Shown here in pieces: positions 1 through 11,410 of a DNA stretch of 64,000 bases. Position 1 is the stretch's first letter. The number at the start of each line of letters is the position of its first letter. The position numbers and the translations under genes are program-made. The DNA comes from Hibiscus mutabilis (Eukaryota; Streptophyta; Magnoliopsida; Malvales; Malvaceae), in contig CM033745.1 in the NCBI GenBank assembly GCA_019671005.1, positions 37,183,834 to 37,247,833 of the forward strand, given 5' to 3'. Under the pieces are notes generated by a model. That model saw only the letters and a list, made by a program, of their open reading frames with translations. It did no database searches and was not told where the DNA came from.

Positions 1-1610
1 ATCACCACTGACGGAGGTACATAATCTAGATTAAACCGGCCCACCACCACTAACGGAGGCGAGATCATGAAAATGATGGTTATGCTAATCCATGGCGGGG
101 AGTCATAATCCTAAAAACAAAATGAAACATTAGTTAGTAATCTGTTCAGAAAATTTTACCGTTGTTATCTGGATGTTTGAGCTTTTTGCATATTCAGCCT
201 CTTTTGGGGCTAAAGGTTGATAATCACGTCGTTTCCCTCACAGGTGAGGTTCTTTGGTCTCTTCTCTGGACCTGTTTATATGTTTAAGCCAAAAATAAAT
301 ACGTTATGGATGCACCTAACTTTGTGCTTAATGCATGTGTCTAGCATAAATACATGTACGATGTATGTAGTTAATGAAGAATAATCTCAATGAATGTGTG
401 AATGACAAATTTTGTTTTGCCCCTAAAAAAGGATGCCCCTGACTCTATGGTGGTCATATCTTTGCTTCTAATTAAGTAGTGTTTGGTGCCTTGTATGTGA
501 GGTTGCATCAACCTTTCTTGGGTTCAATCATCTTTTGGATTACTTCCTCGGGTGAATGCCCTAACATTTTCGTTTGAGATTGCTCTTGAGGTGAACTCAA
601 AGCTTGAAGTATGTTTTCACCTTTTCTTGAAGGGATTTCATTGTTCTAAAAAACGCGTTATGTTGCCCATCGGCTGGATCTGTAAATTTGTTGTGTTGGT
701 ACATGGTAGCTCATTAATTTCGGCTCTGGCGAAGTGCTATGGTTGATAATTGATGTAGTCGTGTAGGGTGCAAAAGTCTGACTCGACATCGAAGACTTGC
801 TTTCTGACCTCATTAGAAAAATGCAGCCAGACTAGGGCCTTGTAGTGGCGTGGTGTAGTGGTCATTCTTAAAAATACCCCTGGACCGGGCTTTCCGTAAG
901 GTGTTAGATTGGCCGACCTTTCCTTTGTCTAGTATTGTTGGCACGGGGTATCCCGGGGACTGGTTTCAAAATTTTGAAATGTATGCATGTAAATGCAAGG
1001 TGCATGTCCTAAAATGCAAATGTAATGCAGAAAACAAAAAATTAAACATGCTTCTAAAGATGTTATGCAAATGAAATGGATGTGATATAGATATTAAATG
1101 CAAAAAAAATCAAAATGGGTTAGTGAAGATAAAAATGATTAATTACATAAATAAACAGAACAATAAATGTGGCAGACATTAGAATGATTAAAAAATTGTA
1201 CACATATAACAAATAAAGGCACCAAAGACTAACGAGGAGACCGTTAAACGAGCCTAGTTTTGCATGGCTCTAAAAAGGTTGGCTTCTACGGCTCAATATG
1301 TGCGGGTTTTGGTTCTAGAGTGACGGTACCCGAACTGTCGCTAAGACATCGATTCGGGGAATACGACCCTTGTACCATACGAGGGTGAAGATCCCACGAA
1401 ATATAAGGACTAGATTCCAAAAGTGAATTACAACACCATACGGAGGTGAAGACCCCACGAAGCGAAGTAATCACTCTCACTTAACAAGGTGGGGAGCCCG
1501 GGTAGAAAGATCATACATGAATGCTGAGGGGTTAAATTTTAAATTAAATCGAATTTTCAAATTTCTTGCAAGACAACACAAAATCAACATTGGCCTGACT
1601 CTCTAAAAAA
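1..1610 (-). mobile_element. 5' leader of a minus-strand Tat-type gypsy element
   Basis: No convincing coding sequence is seen. The stretch at about 1300-1510 (gaactgtcgctaagacatcg, then 'agcccggg' and 'catgaatg') matches the order and wording of the leader next to the 5' LTR of element D at about 61560-61790. It lies directly left of a reverse-complement PBS and LTR, so it should be the untranslated leader, with gag-pol beyond the left window edge. Short ORFs in it show no family resemblance and are ignored. Confidence 0.6.
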
Positions 1611-1631
1611 TCTTCCCTAGCGGAGTCGCCA
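1611..1631 (-). other. Primer binding site, minus-strand Tat element
   Basis: On the minus strand the sequence reads TGGCGACTCCGCTAGGGAAG two bases after the LTR end. A TGG start one to three bases inside the LTR is the usual layout of a tRNA primer site. The same core occurs at 39266 and 61919, next to the other Tat LTRs. I did not identify the tRNA. Confidence 0.75.
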
Positions 1632-1633
1632 TC

Positions 1634-3561
1634 TGTAATAAAGGTTTTTTTTTTAAACATATTGAAAATGGGAGAAGAAAAATGGGGATGGAGTCGCCAC
1701 CGACCACTTTGGTAGGCCAGACACCGTAAAAATTAACCAGAGATTCTAAACACATAGGATCGGGAGTCGGTTACGAGTGGGGAAGGATTAGCAACCCCAT
1801 GACGTCCAAAATTGATACCGCATTGATTTAGTGTTGTCTTTGCAAGAAAACCAAAATTTGAATTTAATTTAAATTTTAATCCTGAAAATCATTCTAAGGA
1901 GAATATTTCTTTATTTACGACAACCAAGGAAGATGATACCTGAATAAGTCAGGACATCACTTCTTAACTGGTTCCGAAATAAATTAAAAAATATCCCTTA
2001 ATATTAAACTGAATTTAATATTCTAAAAATACATACAAAAAGATATTAAGAAGAAAGTATATATAATAACACGATATAATGTACATATATAACATAATAA
2101 TAAGGTAATACTTAAGGAGTCGTAAGTAATAATAATAATTAACGAAAGTAATATGGTAATATTGTTAATAGTAATAATTTAATAGTAATACATACAAAGC
2201 ATATAATATGTAAATAGGAAAATTAAACAAAAAAATATATAGATATAGATATAATGATAATAATAATAATAGTAACAGTATAGTAGCATAATGATGTAAC
2301 GGTGGTATTAATGATAATAATATAATAATGTGATAAATAAAACATAAAATAATGGCTAGAATGTAAAGAAACACAAATTAAATGAAAAAATATAAAGGAT
2401 ACAGAAAGAGAGTGACCGAGAGCATAATTTGCCCATCTTCAACAATGCGCGAATCCTGCCTTCCCAGGTCGGATCGAGGCGCGGGTTACAGACCCCAAAA
2501 TGGTGTCGCTTTATGGGCTCCTTAAATGCTCATTTGTTCCCAAAAAAATCATTTTGTGATGATAATTTTTTTAAAAAAACATCAGAACTCTCTCAACTCT
2601 CTCCCTCATCTATTTGCCATCTGTCTCGGCCGGTTCGTGCTTCTGCCGCGAGCGCCGCCATGGGCCGACATTCATCGGCAGTGGCCGCCGTCACCTCCGT
2701 CGGTCAAAAATTTCAAAGTTAGCACCTTTTCGACTCTGTTCAACGCGCTAAACTCGTATCTGACCTCCGATTTCGCTAACAACGACCCTAGGTGAATGAA
2801 TCTAATAAAAACCAAAAGGTTTTTTTAATGAACCTTTTAGATCTTATCTTTTGCTTTTTATTCGAATCCTCTATTTTTTATATATATTTATGCACTCGAT
2901 CTCTTTGTATTTTTGTGTGTTTGATTTTGTGGTTCTTTTCGGATGAAGATGATAAGCCAAAAAGGTTTTTTTTATATTTTGAATCTGCCCCCTTTTTACA
3001 TTGCATGTTGTTGGGGTTTTATACCCGAAAAGATACATATATAAAAACATAAAAATCATCCATTTTTGCTTTTTTTCAGATTTAATCATGCCCATTTTTA
3101 TTTTGCAGGTCTGAAATGCGGCGGAAGGTGGGGCAGTGCGGCTGAGCGGTGGAGATGGGCGGTAACGCGCGTGCAAGCCATGGTAGCCGAAGAGTCAGCG
3201 CGTAACATTCACGCACTAGGGAGACGAAGAGGCATAAACAGCAGCTGGCAGATGGATAGGCATTTAGGTTATCTCTTTTTTGGGTTAAGGGTGTTTTGGG
3301 TATTTAGGTTATAAATTTTGGATTAATAGGTTTTAGGTTATTGGGCTATCAGATTGAGTTTTGGGTATTGGGTCGGGTGTAATTAGGTCATATTTGTAAT
3401 GTGTATTTGTTTAGGGTAAGTGGGTTATTGGATATAGGTTTGATTGTGTTTATTAGTTTGGGTTGAGATTTGGATATTAACTAGTTTGTAAATATATATA
3501 TATTATTTTGGTTTAATTTAGCTATTGAGATTAAGGGCCCAGACATAAAATAGGTATTGCA
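1634..3561 (-). mobile_element. 5' LTR of minus-strand Tat element
   Basis: The LTR starts TGTAATAAAG and ends GGTATTGCA on the plus strand, so it has TG..CA termini, and it lies directly against the PBS. It holds the block ggagtcgccacc (1690), a GTGGGG..CCCCA hairpin (1777-1800), long AT/ATA microsatellite stretches (about 2040-2340), a pyrimidine-rich patch (about 2585-2620) and GC-rich patches (about 2625-2705 and 3115-3180). The right boundary was set by analogy with 51654 and is less certain. Small ORFs inside look like chance GC-rich frames. The element body lies to the left, outside the window, so no second LTR or target duplication can be checked. Confidence 0.65.
2040..2340. repeat. 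AT/ATA/TAA-rich low-complexity tract
   Basis: This is a run of short, imperfect ATA, TAA and TAG trinucleotide repeats inside the LTR. It has no coding signal. The 69-residue frame over it is low-complexity Leu/Ile/Tyr and should not be treated as a gene. Confidence 0.7.
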
Positions 3562-4026
3562 AATGTAATTAAACCATTAAATCTGGGGAGGGAGCAATCA
3601 TCCCTCTCACCACTATGTAGACTAATATTTTTTAAAATCTACTGTCAATTAAGTTTAAAATGGTGGTTTTTTTTATTTTAAAGTCAAATTGAAATTTTTT
3701 ACATTAATATTTGTTTCCAAATTTGAATGAAATTTTATGGCATGAACATAATTTGAACCAAGTCTAGTTAGTCCAAAGTTCAATCAAATTTCAATACTTT
3801 TTTATAAAAAATAATTCAATATCCAAGCTCAACTTAATACAAGCCATGCTTCTCTAGTTCATCAGATTGCATGGGCCGTGAACAACTTGGTGGACCAATT
3901 TTTTTTAGAGACCCCCCAATTTTCTCATTCGAGTCTCAATTTATATAAATTATTTATAAATTATATCTACATTTATGTTCAATTTTAATTCTAGCTTTAA
4001 TCGGTCCATATGATTATTCTTATATC
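3562..4026. other. AT-rich spacer
   Basis: This lies between the Tat LTR and the hAT transposon. I see only AT-rich sequence, with no ORF, RNA gene or repeat that I can name. The last eight bases (4019-4026) would be the left copy of a hAT target duplication, but the right end of that element is missing, so this cannot be confirmed. Confidence 0.5.
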
Positions 4027-4825
4027 TAGGGATGTTAGTGGGGCGGGTTTTGCAAGCATTTGTCCCACTTCGCATTCAATTGGAAAGGGATGGTTATAGA
4101 TTTTGCGAGTCATGGAGCGGGGTCCCCATCCCCACCCGCCCCGCATCATCCTCACCCACCCTAATAGATTTTATAACATGTTATTATAAATATTATTAAA
4201 AATATTTTTTAAAAAATATAATTAATTTGAAATTAATCATATAAAATATATAAATATTTTTAAAATATCAATTTGGATCTAAGTCAAATTTAAGGTGATT
4301 CATATTGAGTTATCTTGTGATAGTTATGAAAGGTTATATATATATAATTGAGTTTGAATTGATCAATTAAATATATAAGTATTCTTAAAAATATCAGTTT
4401 AGATCAGAATCAAATTTAAGGTAATTCGTATTAACTTATCTTAAAATTTTATAAAAAGTTATATATATATATATATAACTGCCGTCCATCAAGAAGCATT
4501 CAAATAAAAAAATTTACAATTTAAGTGAAGCAAGATTTGTCTTTTTATCCTCAGATTTCACTGTATGTTATTTTTCCACTTGTTTTAATTTTAAAAATTT
4601 AATATTGCATGTTATTTAGATTTTGTAGGTGCTTGTTCTTATTTTCTAAAGCTTTTTGATTTTCATTTTAGTTATTTCTATATTGTTTATTTTTTACGAC
4701 AATTGAAATATTATTTGACATGTTAATTGTGTTGTTTTTCAATCTTTTAAAATAGATTTTAGTATTTTTTAGTCCAAACTTTTAAGTTGTACAAACTATT
4801 ATGGCTTCACAAATATTCCAGGTAA

Positions 4826-6510
4826 ATGGTCGATGTAGATGGTAATGCTCTCACTCCCTCAAAAGCATCAACTTTGAGGAATTGCACTCTGATTTCATTA
4901 GATGGTGACAAAAGTCCTCTAGATAATGCTTCAAAGGATCTTTCTATTCTACCTTTAACTAGTAGACATACATCATCGGTTTGGATCAAATTCACAAGAA
5001 AGAGAGTCGGTGATGCCATAAAAGCCGAGTGCAATCATTGTTCTAAGATTCTTGCTAGCGGAAGAAGAGTTGGAACATCCTATTTGAAAGAACATATAAA
5101 AATTTATCCAAAAAGAGTATGCCAATATATACGACAAACTAGATTGTTTGGCGTAAAGGCTAATCATACCGACAAAAGTGACACATTGACCTTGACACCA
5201 TATGAGTTTCACCAAGAGGATGGGAGAAGAGACTTGGCAGAGATGATTATTTTGCATGAGTACCCCATTAGCATGGTTGAGCATTGTGGTTTTAGAAAGT
5301 ATTCTAAAACACTTCAACCGGGGTTCAAAGTACTGAGCCGTAATACAACTAAGAAAGACATCATGCAAAGATATGTTTCTGAAGAAAAAAGAATATTAGT
5401 GCTTTGTTGAGAAAAGCGAAGAGTCGAATTGCCTTGACTACGGACATATGGAGCGCCAACAACCAAAGAAAAGGCTATATGGCTGTCACTGCACATTTTA
5501 TTGATAATATTTGAAGACTACAAAGTCGAATCATAAGGTATTACATTCTTTTCAAAACTTTTGAGGATATATCTTTTTAAATTGATTAGTAACCTTTTCT
5601 TTGTTGTATATGACAAGTTTTGTTATGTCTCATCCCCTCATACCGCTGAGGTACTTCCTGACACTTTGAAGGAATGCATTCAATCTTGGAATCTTGATCT
5701 TAGATTGTCTGCTATTATTGTGGATAATTGTACAACTAATGATGCAATGATGGTTATTTTGCGTGAAGAGTTTCCTTACGGTTCCCTTCTTTTGCTCGGA
5801 CAGTTTGTTCATATGCATTGTTGTGCTCATATACTAAATCTAATTGTTCAAGATGGATTAAGTGATGTTCTAGCTGATGGGGTCCAAAGAATCAGGGATA
5901 GTGTTGTGTTTTATACTGCTTTTGATAGAAGAATCCAAAAATTTGAGCAAACAGCTAAACAATTAGTTATGAATACAAAAAAATTATCACTTGATTGCAA
6001 GACTCGGTGGAATTATACTTTTGAAATGCTTGCAATTGCTATAAAGTATAGGCCAATGTTTGTTGTTTTGAGTGGCCGAGATAATCTTTATAAGAATCCA
6101 CTAATTAGTGAAGATTGAAAAAAAGTAGAGAAAATATGTGAAAAATTCGAAGTATTTAGTACTACCACCTTTGATTTCTCAGCTTCAAGATTTCTCACTG
6201 CTAATATTTACTTTCCCAAAATTTATACTCTTAGACATGATATATCTAGTTGGCTTTCGTTTCCTTATGATTATATAAGGAAAATGGCACAAGCAATGCT
6301 AGACAAATACAACAAGTACTGGAATGGTGTTAATGGTCTAATGGGTGTAGAAACAATACTTGATCCAAGATAAAAAATGGCCCTTGTTCGCTTTTATTTC
6401 AAAAAGATATTTGATCATGATGAAGCTGAGAGGAAGGTTAGTAGAATCATTACTTTTCTTCGTCAGTTGGTGGATGAATACGGGTCTAAAAATAGTGGAA
6501 TCCTAATGAC
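4826..6510 (+). pseudogene. hAT transposase pseudogene (BED zinc finger + RNase H-like core)
   Basis: It would bind the transposon ends and catalyse excision and insertion. The first segment (4826-5410) holds a BED-type zinc finger: VWIKFTRKRVGDAIKAECNH, then C..H spacing through LASGRRVGTSYLKEHIK. The core follows with TTDIWSANNQRKGYMAVTAH (about 5436-5490), VDNCTTNDAMM, HCCAHILNLIVQDGL and CKTRWNYTFEML, all typical of plant hAT proteins. A likely 80-bp GT-AG intron lies at 5538-5617. TGA stops at about 5408 and 5511, TGA/TAA stops at 6115-6121 and 6371-6373, and the missing C-terminus show it is dead. The start at 4826 is the first ATG of the open frame; an upstream exon is possible. Confidence 0.8.
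5538..5617 (+). other. Putative intron in the hAT transposase
   Basis: The transposase similarity breaks after 'cgaatcataag' and resumes with 'ttttgttatgtc' (FCYV). The segment between begins with GT and ends with AG, is AT-rich, and is 80 bp long. Removing it joins the two conserved blocks, where related hAT proteins read roughly '..RI..FCYV.PPH'. Confidence 0.55.
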
Positions 6511-7773
6511 GCTGGGATGTCCCTCCGAAGCAGCAGCAAACATAACCCAACGAAGAGCATGTTCCTCCGAAGTGGCAATGAACAAAAAGAAGTTCTTCAA
6601 ATGAGGGTTCATGAAGGCTTCCACTCTTTGTGAGCCTGAACAAATAGGCTAACTTCTTCTTCCCCTTTTACGAAAGGTTCTATCATCTAGCCCTTTTCAC
6701 CGGGAAGTGGTGTTTTCGGAATCCTTTGCTTGGAAATTCTCTCCAAGTTTCCACTCTGATGTTTGTTTCTCTTCTTAAGAGGTCTCCCCTTTTATCCTGA
6801 AAAAGAGACGAAATGATGCGATGGTATGAGTGAGCATGCTCCTAACCTAGGAATGTCTAACTAAATATGATGCATGGATATCAATAATTCACTCGGACAT
6901 TTCTTCTTCTTGGTTCCTTGATTTTGACTTTCCTTTGCTTTTTTCCTCTCTTTCTTGTGACGATGGTGCCCCATTTATCACTCGGGTTCACCCTTTATGC
7001 CCATTCTTGATTCCTTTGTTCTAAAGTGTCTTTTCAGGTTTTCACTTTTAGACTTGTATTTTCAAAGTGCCCTTTACGGGTTTTCACTTCAGTTTTTTTG
7101 CTCTTTTCTTTTTTTTTGGACGCCCTTCCAGGTTTTCGCCTTTAGTTCCTTCAATAATAAGTGAGGTACCCATAGTCCTTTTTTTGGTAAATCTCGTCCA
7201 TTTCACTCCAATGATTTTTTGTCTTAACCTTGGTAGATTCCCCCTCTATCTTGGAATAACCTGCACTCAATAGGTTAACTCATAGTAATACTAAGAAATC
7301 TTTTGCTTTTCGTGACATATACCAATTCATCTGTGAGATGATGACGAGACGGATAACAAAAATAATATTTTATTAATACTTAGAGAAACATTAACAAAAT
7401 TTTGAAAGTCATGGCAAACATGAAAAAGAAAAGACGCAAAAAACGTCGATTGTATGAACAATGAGAACCCATCGACCACAGAAGACATTTTACTCGCCAT
7501 CTTGGGTTACAACTTTTAACGACCTAAGGATTGAAGCGTTGTCCTTTGATGAAGTCTGTCAATCATATGCCAAAATTCACGCATATCTGAACCGTCCTGT
7601 TCGGATTTTCAATTCAGATCACCCACTTGTTTTAGGATGCCCGTTTTAGGGTTTTCGCCCTAAACCCTCATTCTTCTTTCTTTCCTTTATTCTTTCTTTA
7701 TTCTTTCTTTTTTTTTTCTTTTTTTCCTTCTTTTTTTCTTTTTTTTCTTCTCTTTGTTTTCCTTTTTTTCTTC
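6511..7773 (-). mobile_element. Tat fragment A: noncoding 3' region between pol and the lost 3' LTR
   Basis: On the minus strand this lies downstream of the integrase of fragment A. It contains degenerate copies of a 'gcccttt.cgggttttcac' motif (about 7030-7130 and 7640-7660) and a long pyrimidine run (7666-7775, purine-rich on the sense strand). The corresponding region of element D (51655-53415) has the same motif and run. A phrase near 6840-6880 ('gtctaactaaatatgatgca') recurs at about 40475. No ORF in it is convincing. The 3' LTR that should follow is replaced by the hAT fragment. Confidence 0.65.
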
Positions 7774-8870
7774 AAGCATAATATTTTTTTACCGAGTCCG
7801 GGTTTATTGGGTTACTTAACTCTTTCCCATCCATCTCGGCTAGGATCAATGCTCTTTCGGAGAAGGCCTTCTTTACAACATAAGGCCCTTCCCAATTAGG
7901 CATCCACTTCCCTCGAAAGTCATTTTGGTTAAGTATGATCTTTTTGAGCACCAGATCCCCCTTTTGAAACTCTCTAGGGCGAACTTTCTTGTTATAGGCC
8001 TACATCATCCTTTTCTGATACATTTGGCTATGACAGATGGCCTTTAACCTTTTCTCTTCAATGAGGTTTAATTGATCAATTCTGGCTTGTATCCATTCAG
8101 CCCCGTCCAACTTCACTTCATTCAAAATTCGGAGTGACGAAATCTCTACCTCAATGGGTAATACTGCCTCTGTGCCGTATACCAAAGAGTAAGGCGTTGC
8201 CCCAGTGGAGGTCCTCACAGAGGTCTGATAAGAAAACAGGGCAAAAGGTAGCTTTTCATGCCAATCCTTGTAATTTTTCGTGGTTTTTGCTATGATTTTT
8301 TTATATTCTTATTTGCCGCCTCTACTGCTCTGTTCAACTTGGGGCGATAAAAAGTAGAATTGTGATGTACAATTTTGAAATGTCTACACACCTTAGTCAT
8401 CATTTTGTTATTCATGTTGGAAGCATTGTCGATGATGATCCTTTCGGGCAGACCATAATGACATATAATTTCTTTCTTGAGGAACTTACAAACTGTCGCT
8501 CTTGTGATGTTGACGTATGAAGTGGCTTCTACCCATTTGGTGAAGTAATCGATGGCCACTATAATGAAACGATGCCCATTAGAAGCTTTTGGATGTATCT
8601 GCCTAATAACGTTTATTCCTCAGGTAGCAAAAGGCCAAGGTGAGTTCATGACGTGAAGTGGTACTGACGGGGAATGTATCTTATCGGCGTAGATTTGGCA
8701 TTTATGGCACTTCTTTGCATAATTGATGCAATCTCCTTCCATTGTTAACCAGAAGTAGCTGTATCTCATGATTTTCCTAGCCATCGAGAAGTCGCTAGCG
8801 TGGGTTTCGCATAAAGCTCCATGGACCTCTACTAAAATGGTTTCGGCCTCCTGGGCATTGACACACCTCA
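7774..8870 (-). pseudogene. Tat fragment A integrase (pseudogene)
   Basis: This would insert retrotransposon cDNA into the host genome. On the minus strand it reads, in order: a zinc-binding H..H..CxxC region (ETHASDFSMARKIMRYSYFW, then KKCHKCQIYADK; about 8680-8850); the core with DYFTKW (about 8553), IDNASN and the E-containing AVEAANKNIKK (about 8300); RTSTGATPYSLVYGTEAVLP; then a C-terminal GKWMPNWEGPY chromatin/DNA-binding segment ending in SVKKYYA near 7774. Breaks between 8000 and 8620 split it into at least three frames. The same domain order occurs in D and in the plus-strand fragment at 45.7 kb. Confidence 0.85.
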
Positions 8871-9560
8871 ACAGTATCTGATCTTTGCTTCTTTTATACA
8901 AAACTTCTCCATCAAGGACGTACCCTGACGCCAACCTTCTGATAGTTCTTTTTTCATTATCGTTGGCGTCTTTTGGGTAAGTTTGATATTTGATGTATTG
9001 GAGGATGTCGTAATACCATGGATTGCCATCCTTTTCCTCCTCCAAACTATAGCAGTGGGCCGGTACCTCAAAAGTTTGCATCTCGACGGGCTTTATTTCA
9101 TTCGTCTCATTTACTTTGAACATGGCTGCCAAGGTGGCTAAAACGTCAGCCATTTGGTTGTCCTCTCTTGGCAAGTAGGTGAAACTGACTTCTTCAAAAT
9201 TTCTAACCAAATCTTGGATCAATTCGTAATACTTGATCAGCTTCGGATCTCTGGTCTCCCACTCTTTTCGAAGTTGGTAGACTACCAAAGAAGAATCTCT
9301 AAAAACTTGTAGCACCTGGATCTTCTTCTCAATGGCTGCTCGGAGTCACATGACACAGGCTTCATACTCGGCTATATTGTTGGTACAAAAGAATTCCAGT
9401 CTACTTGTGAAAGGGTAGTGGTCATCCTCAGGGCAAATTAATACTACCCTTATTCCATGGCTTAGGGCATTCGACACCCCATTGAAATAGAGCCTCCAAC
9501 CCTCTTTATCAGCAACAGATTTCCCTTCAGTTACACCACAGATCAAATCTTCGTCTGGAA
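8871..9560 (-). pseudogene. Tat fragment A second (archaeal-type) RNase H domain
   Basis: The segment reads LYFNGVSNALSHGIRVVLIC, FCTNNIAEYEACVMG, then DSSLVVYQLRKEWETRD and LPREDNQMADVLATLAAMF. This is the additional RNase H found after the normal gypsy RNase H in Tat/Ogre-lineage elements, and it is the main reason for the Tat call. A linker of about 100 residues leads into the integrase zinc-binding region. A stop at about 9345 (after CVM) breaks the frame. It would degrade RNA in RNA/DNA hybrids during reverse transcription. Confidence 0.8.
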
Positions 9561-11136
9561 AATGGAAATTCAATGGTTCATAGTCATCCGAGGCGCGACT
9601 TGCCAGAAGATCTGCCACGACACTTTCTAGTTCACGTAAACGATGTCAAACTCTGATAGGAGAATTTGCCAACGAGCCATCTTCCCGGTCAATGCTGGCG
9701 CTTCCATTAGAAATCTAAGCGAATTCATCCAGGAAATTAGACAGGTGGTATGATACAACATGTATTGCCGTAACCGCTTAGTGGCCCATAACAAGACACA
9801 ACATAACTTCTGAAGTGGCTGGTACCAGGTTTCACAATCCGTGAACTTCTTGCTCAAATAGTAGATGGCCCATAGAATTTTCAAAGACTGTCAGATACAG
9901 GATCAATGGTCTGTCTGGCACTGGTGCTACTAGGATTGGGGGATCAGTCAGATACTTCTTGATCTTTTCTAATGCCTCTTGGCAATCTTCATCTCAGACT
10001 CCCAGGTTATTCTTTCGGAGCAGTCTAAAAATGGGGCCACACTTATTAGTCAACTGGGATATGAACCGAGATATGTAGTTTAACCTTCCTAAAAAACCTC
10101 ATACCTCTTTTTGTGTTTGCGGTGGTGGAAGCTCTTGAATTGCTTTCACCTTGTCAGGGTCGATCTCGATGCCCCTCTAACTTACTATAAAGCCTAAAAG
10201 CTTCCCTGATGTGACTGGGAATGTGCACTTGGCCGAGTTGAGCTTTAACTGATACTTTCTTAGCCTTCGAAAGAGTTTCCACAAATTCTAGATGTGCTCC
10301 TCCTCGGTCTTAAACTTGGCTATCATGTCATCCACGTACACCTCGATTTCCTTATGCATCATGTCATGAAACAAGGTTACCATGGCTCTTTGGTAAGTTG
10401 CCCCGGCATTTTTCAATCTGAAGGGCATCACTTTGTAACAAAATGTGCCCCACATGGTCACAAAGGTGGTTTTCTCTGTCTTCGGGGTGCATTTTGATCT
10501 GGTTGTACCCCGAGAAGCCATCCATGAATGAGAACCAAGCATGCCCCGCAGTATTGTCCACTAAAGTATCAATATGGGGCAAAGAAAAGTTGTCGTTGGG
10601 GCTCGCCTTATTAAGATCCCTATAATCCACGCACGCACATACCTTCCTATCCTTTTTTGGTACTGGCACGATGTTGGCTACCTATTCTGGATACTTAGAG
10701 ACTTTCAGAAACATGGCCTTAAACTGTTTCTTCATCTCTTCCCTGATTTTTAATAACATGTATGTTCTCATTCTTCGAAGCTTTTGCTGAACGGGCTTGC
10801 ATTCTGGCCTAATGGGAAGCTTGTACGTTACAATGTCTGTGTTTAGGCCTAACATGTCTTGGTATGACCATACGAATACGTCTCTAAATTCCATAAACAA
10901 ATCCACTAACCCCTGCCTGACTTCTGGTGACAGGGTGCCCCTGATCTTTACTTTTTTTCTTTCTCTGTCGGTCCCTAAATTTAAGATCTCTAGCTTCTCT
11001 TGGTGTGGAAGGATTTGTTTTTCCTCATCGGGCATCATTTTAACAGCTCTTCGGGACTTCTGCCAAGTACATGGGTCGTTCGAAGTCTACTTTGGGATTA
11101 GGTCCCATATTGTTCATACAATTTATGTTAAGGGGC
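9561..11136 (-). pseudogene. Tat fragment A reverse transcriptase + RNase H (pseudogene)
   Basis: It would copy the element RNA into DNA. In order on the minus strand: an N-terminal approach (FVWSYQDMLGLNTDIVTYKL, about 10880), fingers/palm (VCACVDYRDLNKASPNDNFS), FMDGFSGYNQIKMHPEDRE, and the catalytic YVDD (about 10330) intact. The connection reads as KVKAIQELPPPQ and GFLGRLNYISRFISQLT. RNase H follows with YYLSKKFTDCETWYQPLQKL and MLYHTTCLISWMNSL. Several stops and frame changes (about 10287, 10180, 10100 and 9885) inactivate it. Confidence 0.85.
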
Positions 11137-11410
11137 CTGCACGATTTTAAAAGTGAGTATTGGGAAAAGAATTGTGTAGTTTATGACATAAATAAATTAT
11201 TTAACTAATAAATAGATGAATAGACAAATGAATAAATAATGAATAAAATGGAATGTATGGAATGAATGCCATGTTTTCCATTTGAGAGAAAGAAAAGGCA
11301 GATATATTTCATTGCAATGAACATGACATAGTTGCCCTTTTTACAAAAGATGTTTGTTACTTTCGGGCCAAAGTAACCGAGTGGTTCTCGGTATTACTTT
11401 AATTTTTCCC
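11137..11410 (-). other. Intron-like spacer between protease and RT in Tat fragment A
   Basis: This 270-bp AT-rich stretch is noncoding on the minus strand, has a run of aataaat-type words, and ends with ACTTTTAAAATCGTGCAG just before RT-side coding resumes. That is a good 3' splice site. Ogre-type elements are known to carry an intron between the gag-pro and RT parts. A similar block ('ggcccttt..aaaagatatttgctactttc') recurs at about 43040-43080. I could not fix the donor site: GT at 11397 is possible, but a stop precedes it. Confidence 0.5.

Larger units (their letters stand above)
4027..6510 (+). mobile_element. hAT-superfamily DNA transposon, right end lost
   Basis: The left end reads TAGGGATGTTAGTGGGGCGG, which resembles plant hAT terminal repeats of the CAGGGGTGTCAATGGGGCGG kind. 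About 770 bp of noncoding DNA with GC-rich 'cccacccgcc' blocks precede the transposase. The sequence stays transposase-like until about 6505, then changes abruptly to Tat 3'-region DNA. The C-terminal dimerisation (hATC) part and the right inverted repeat are therefore gone, removed by the Tat insertion or by a deletion. Confidence 0.75.

Noticed and set aside
2165..2374. 69-residue Leu/Ile/Tyr-rich frame resembling a membrane peptide
   Set aside because: It is the translation of an ATA/TAA microsatellite in an LTR.
2429..3314. Overlapping ORFs of 82-101 codons on both strands in the first LTR
   Set aside because: They lie wholly within a Tat LTR, overlap each other on both strands, and show no domain. 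GC-rich patches explain the open frames.
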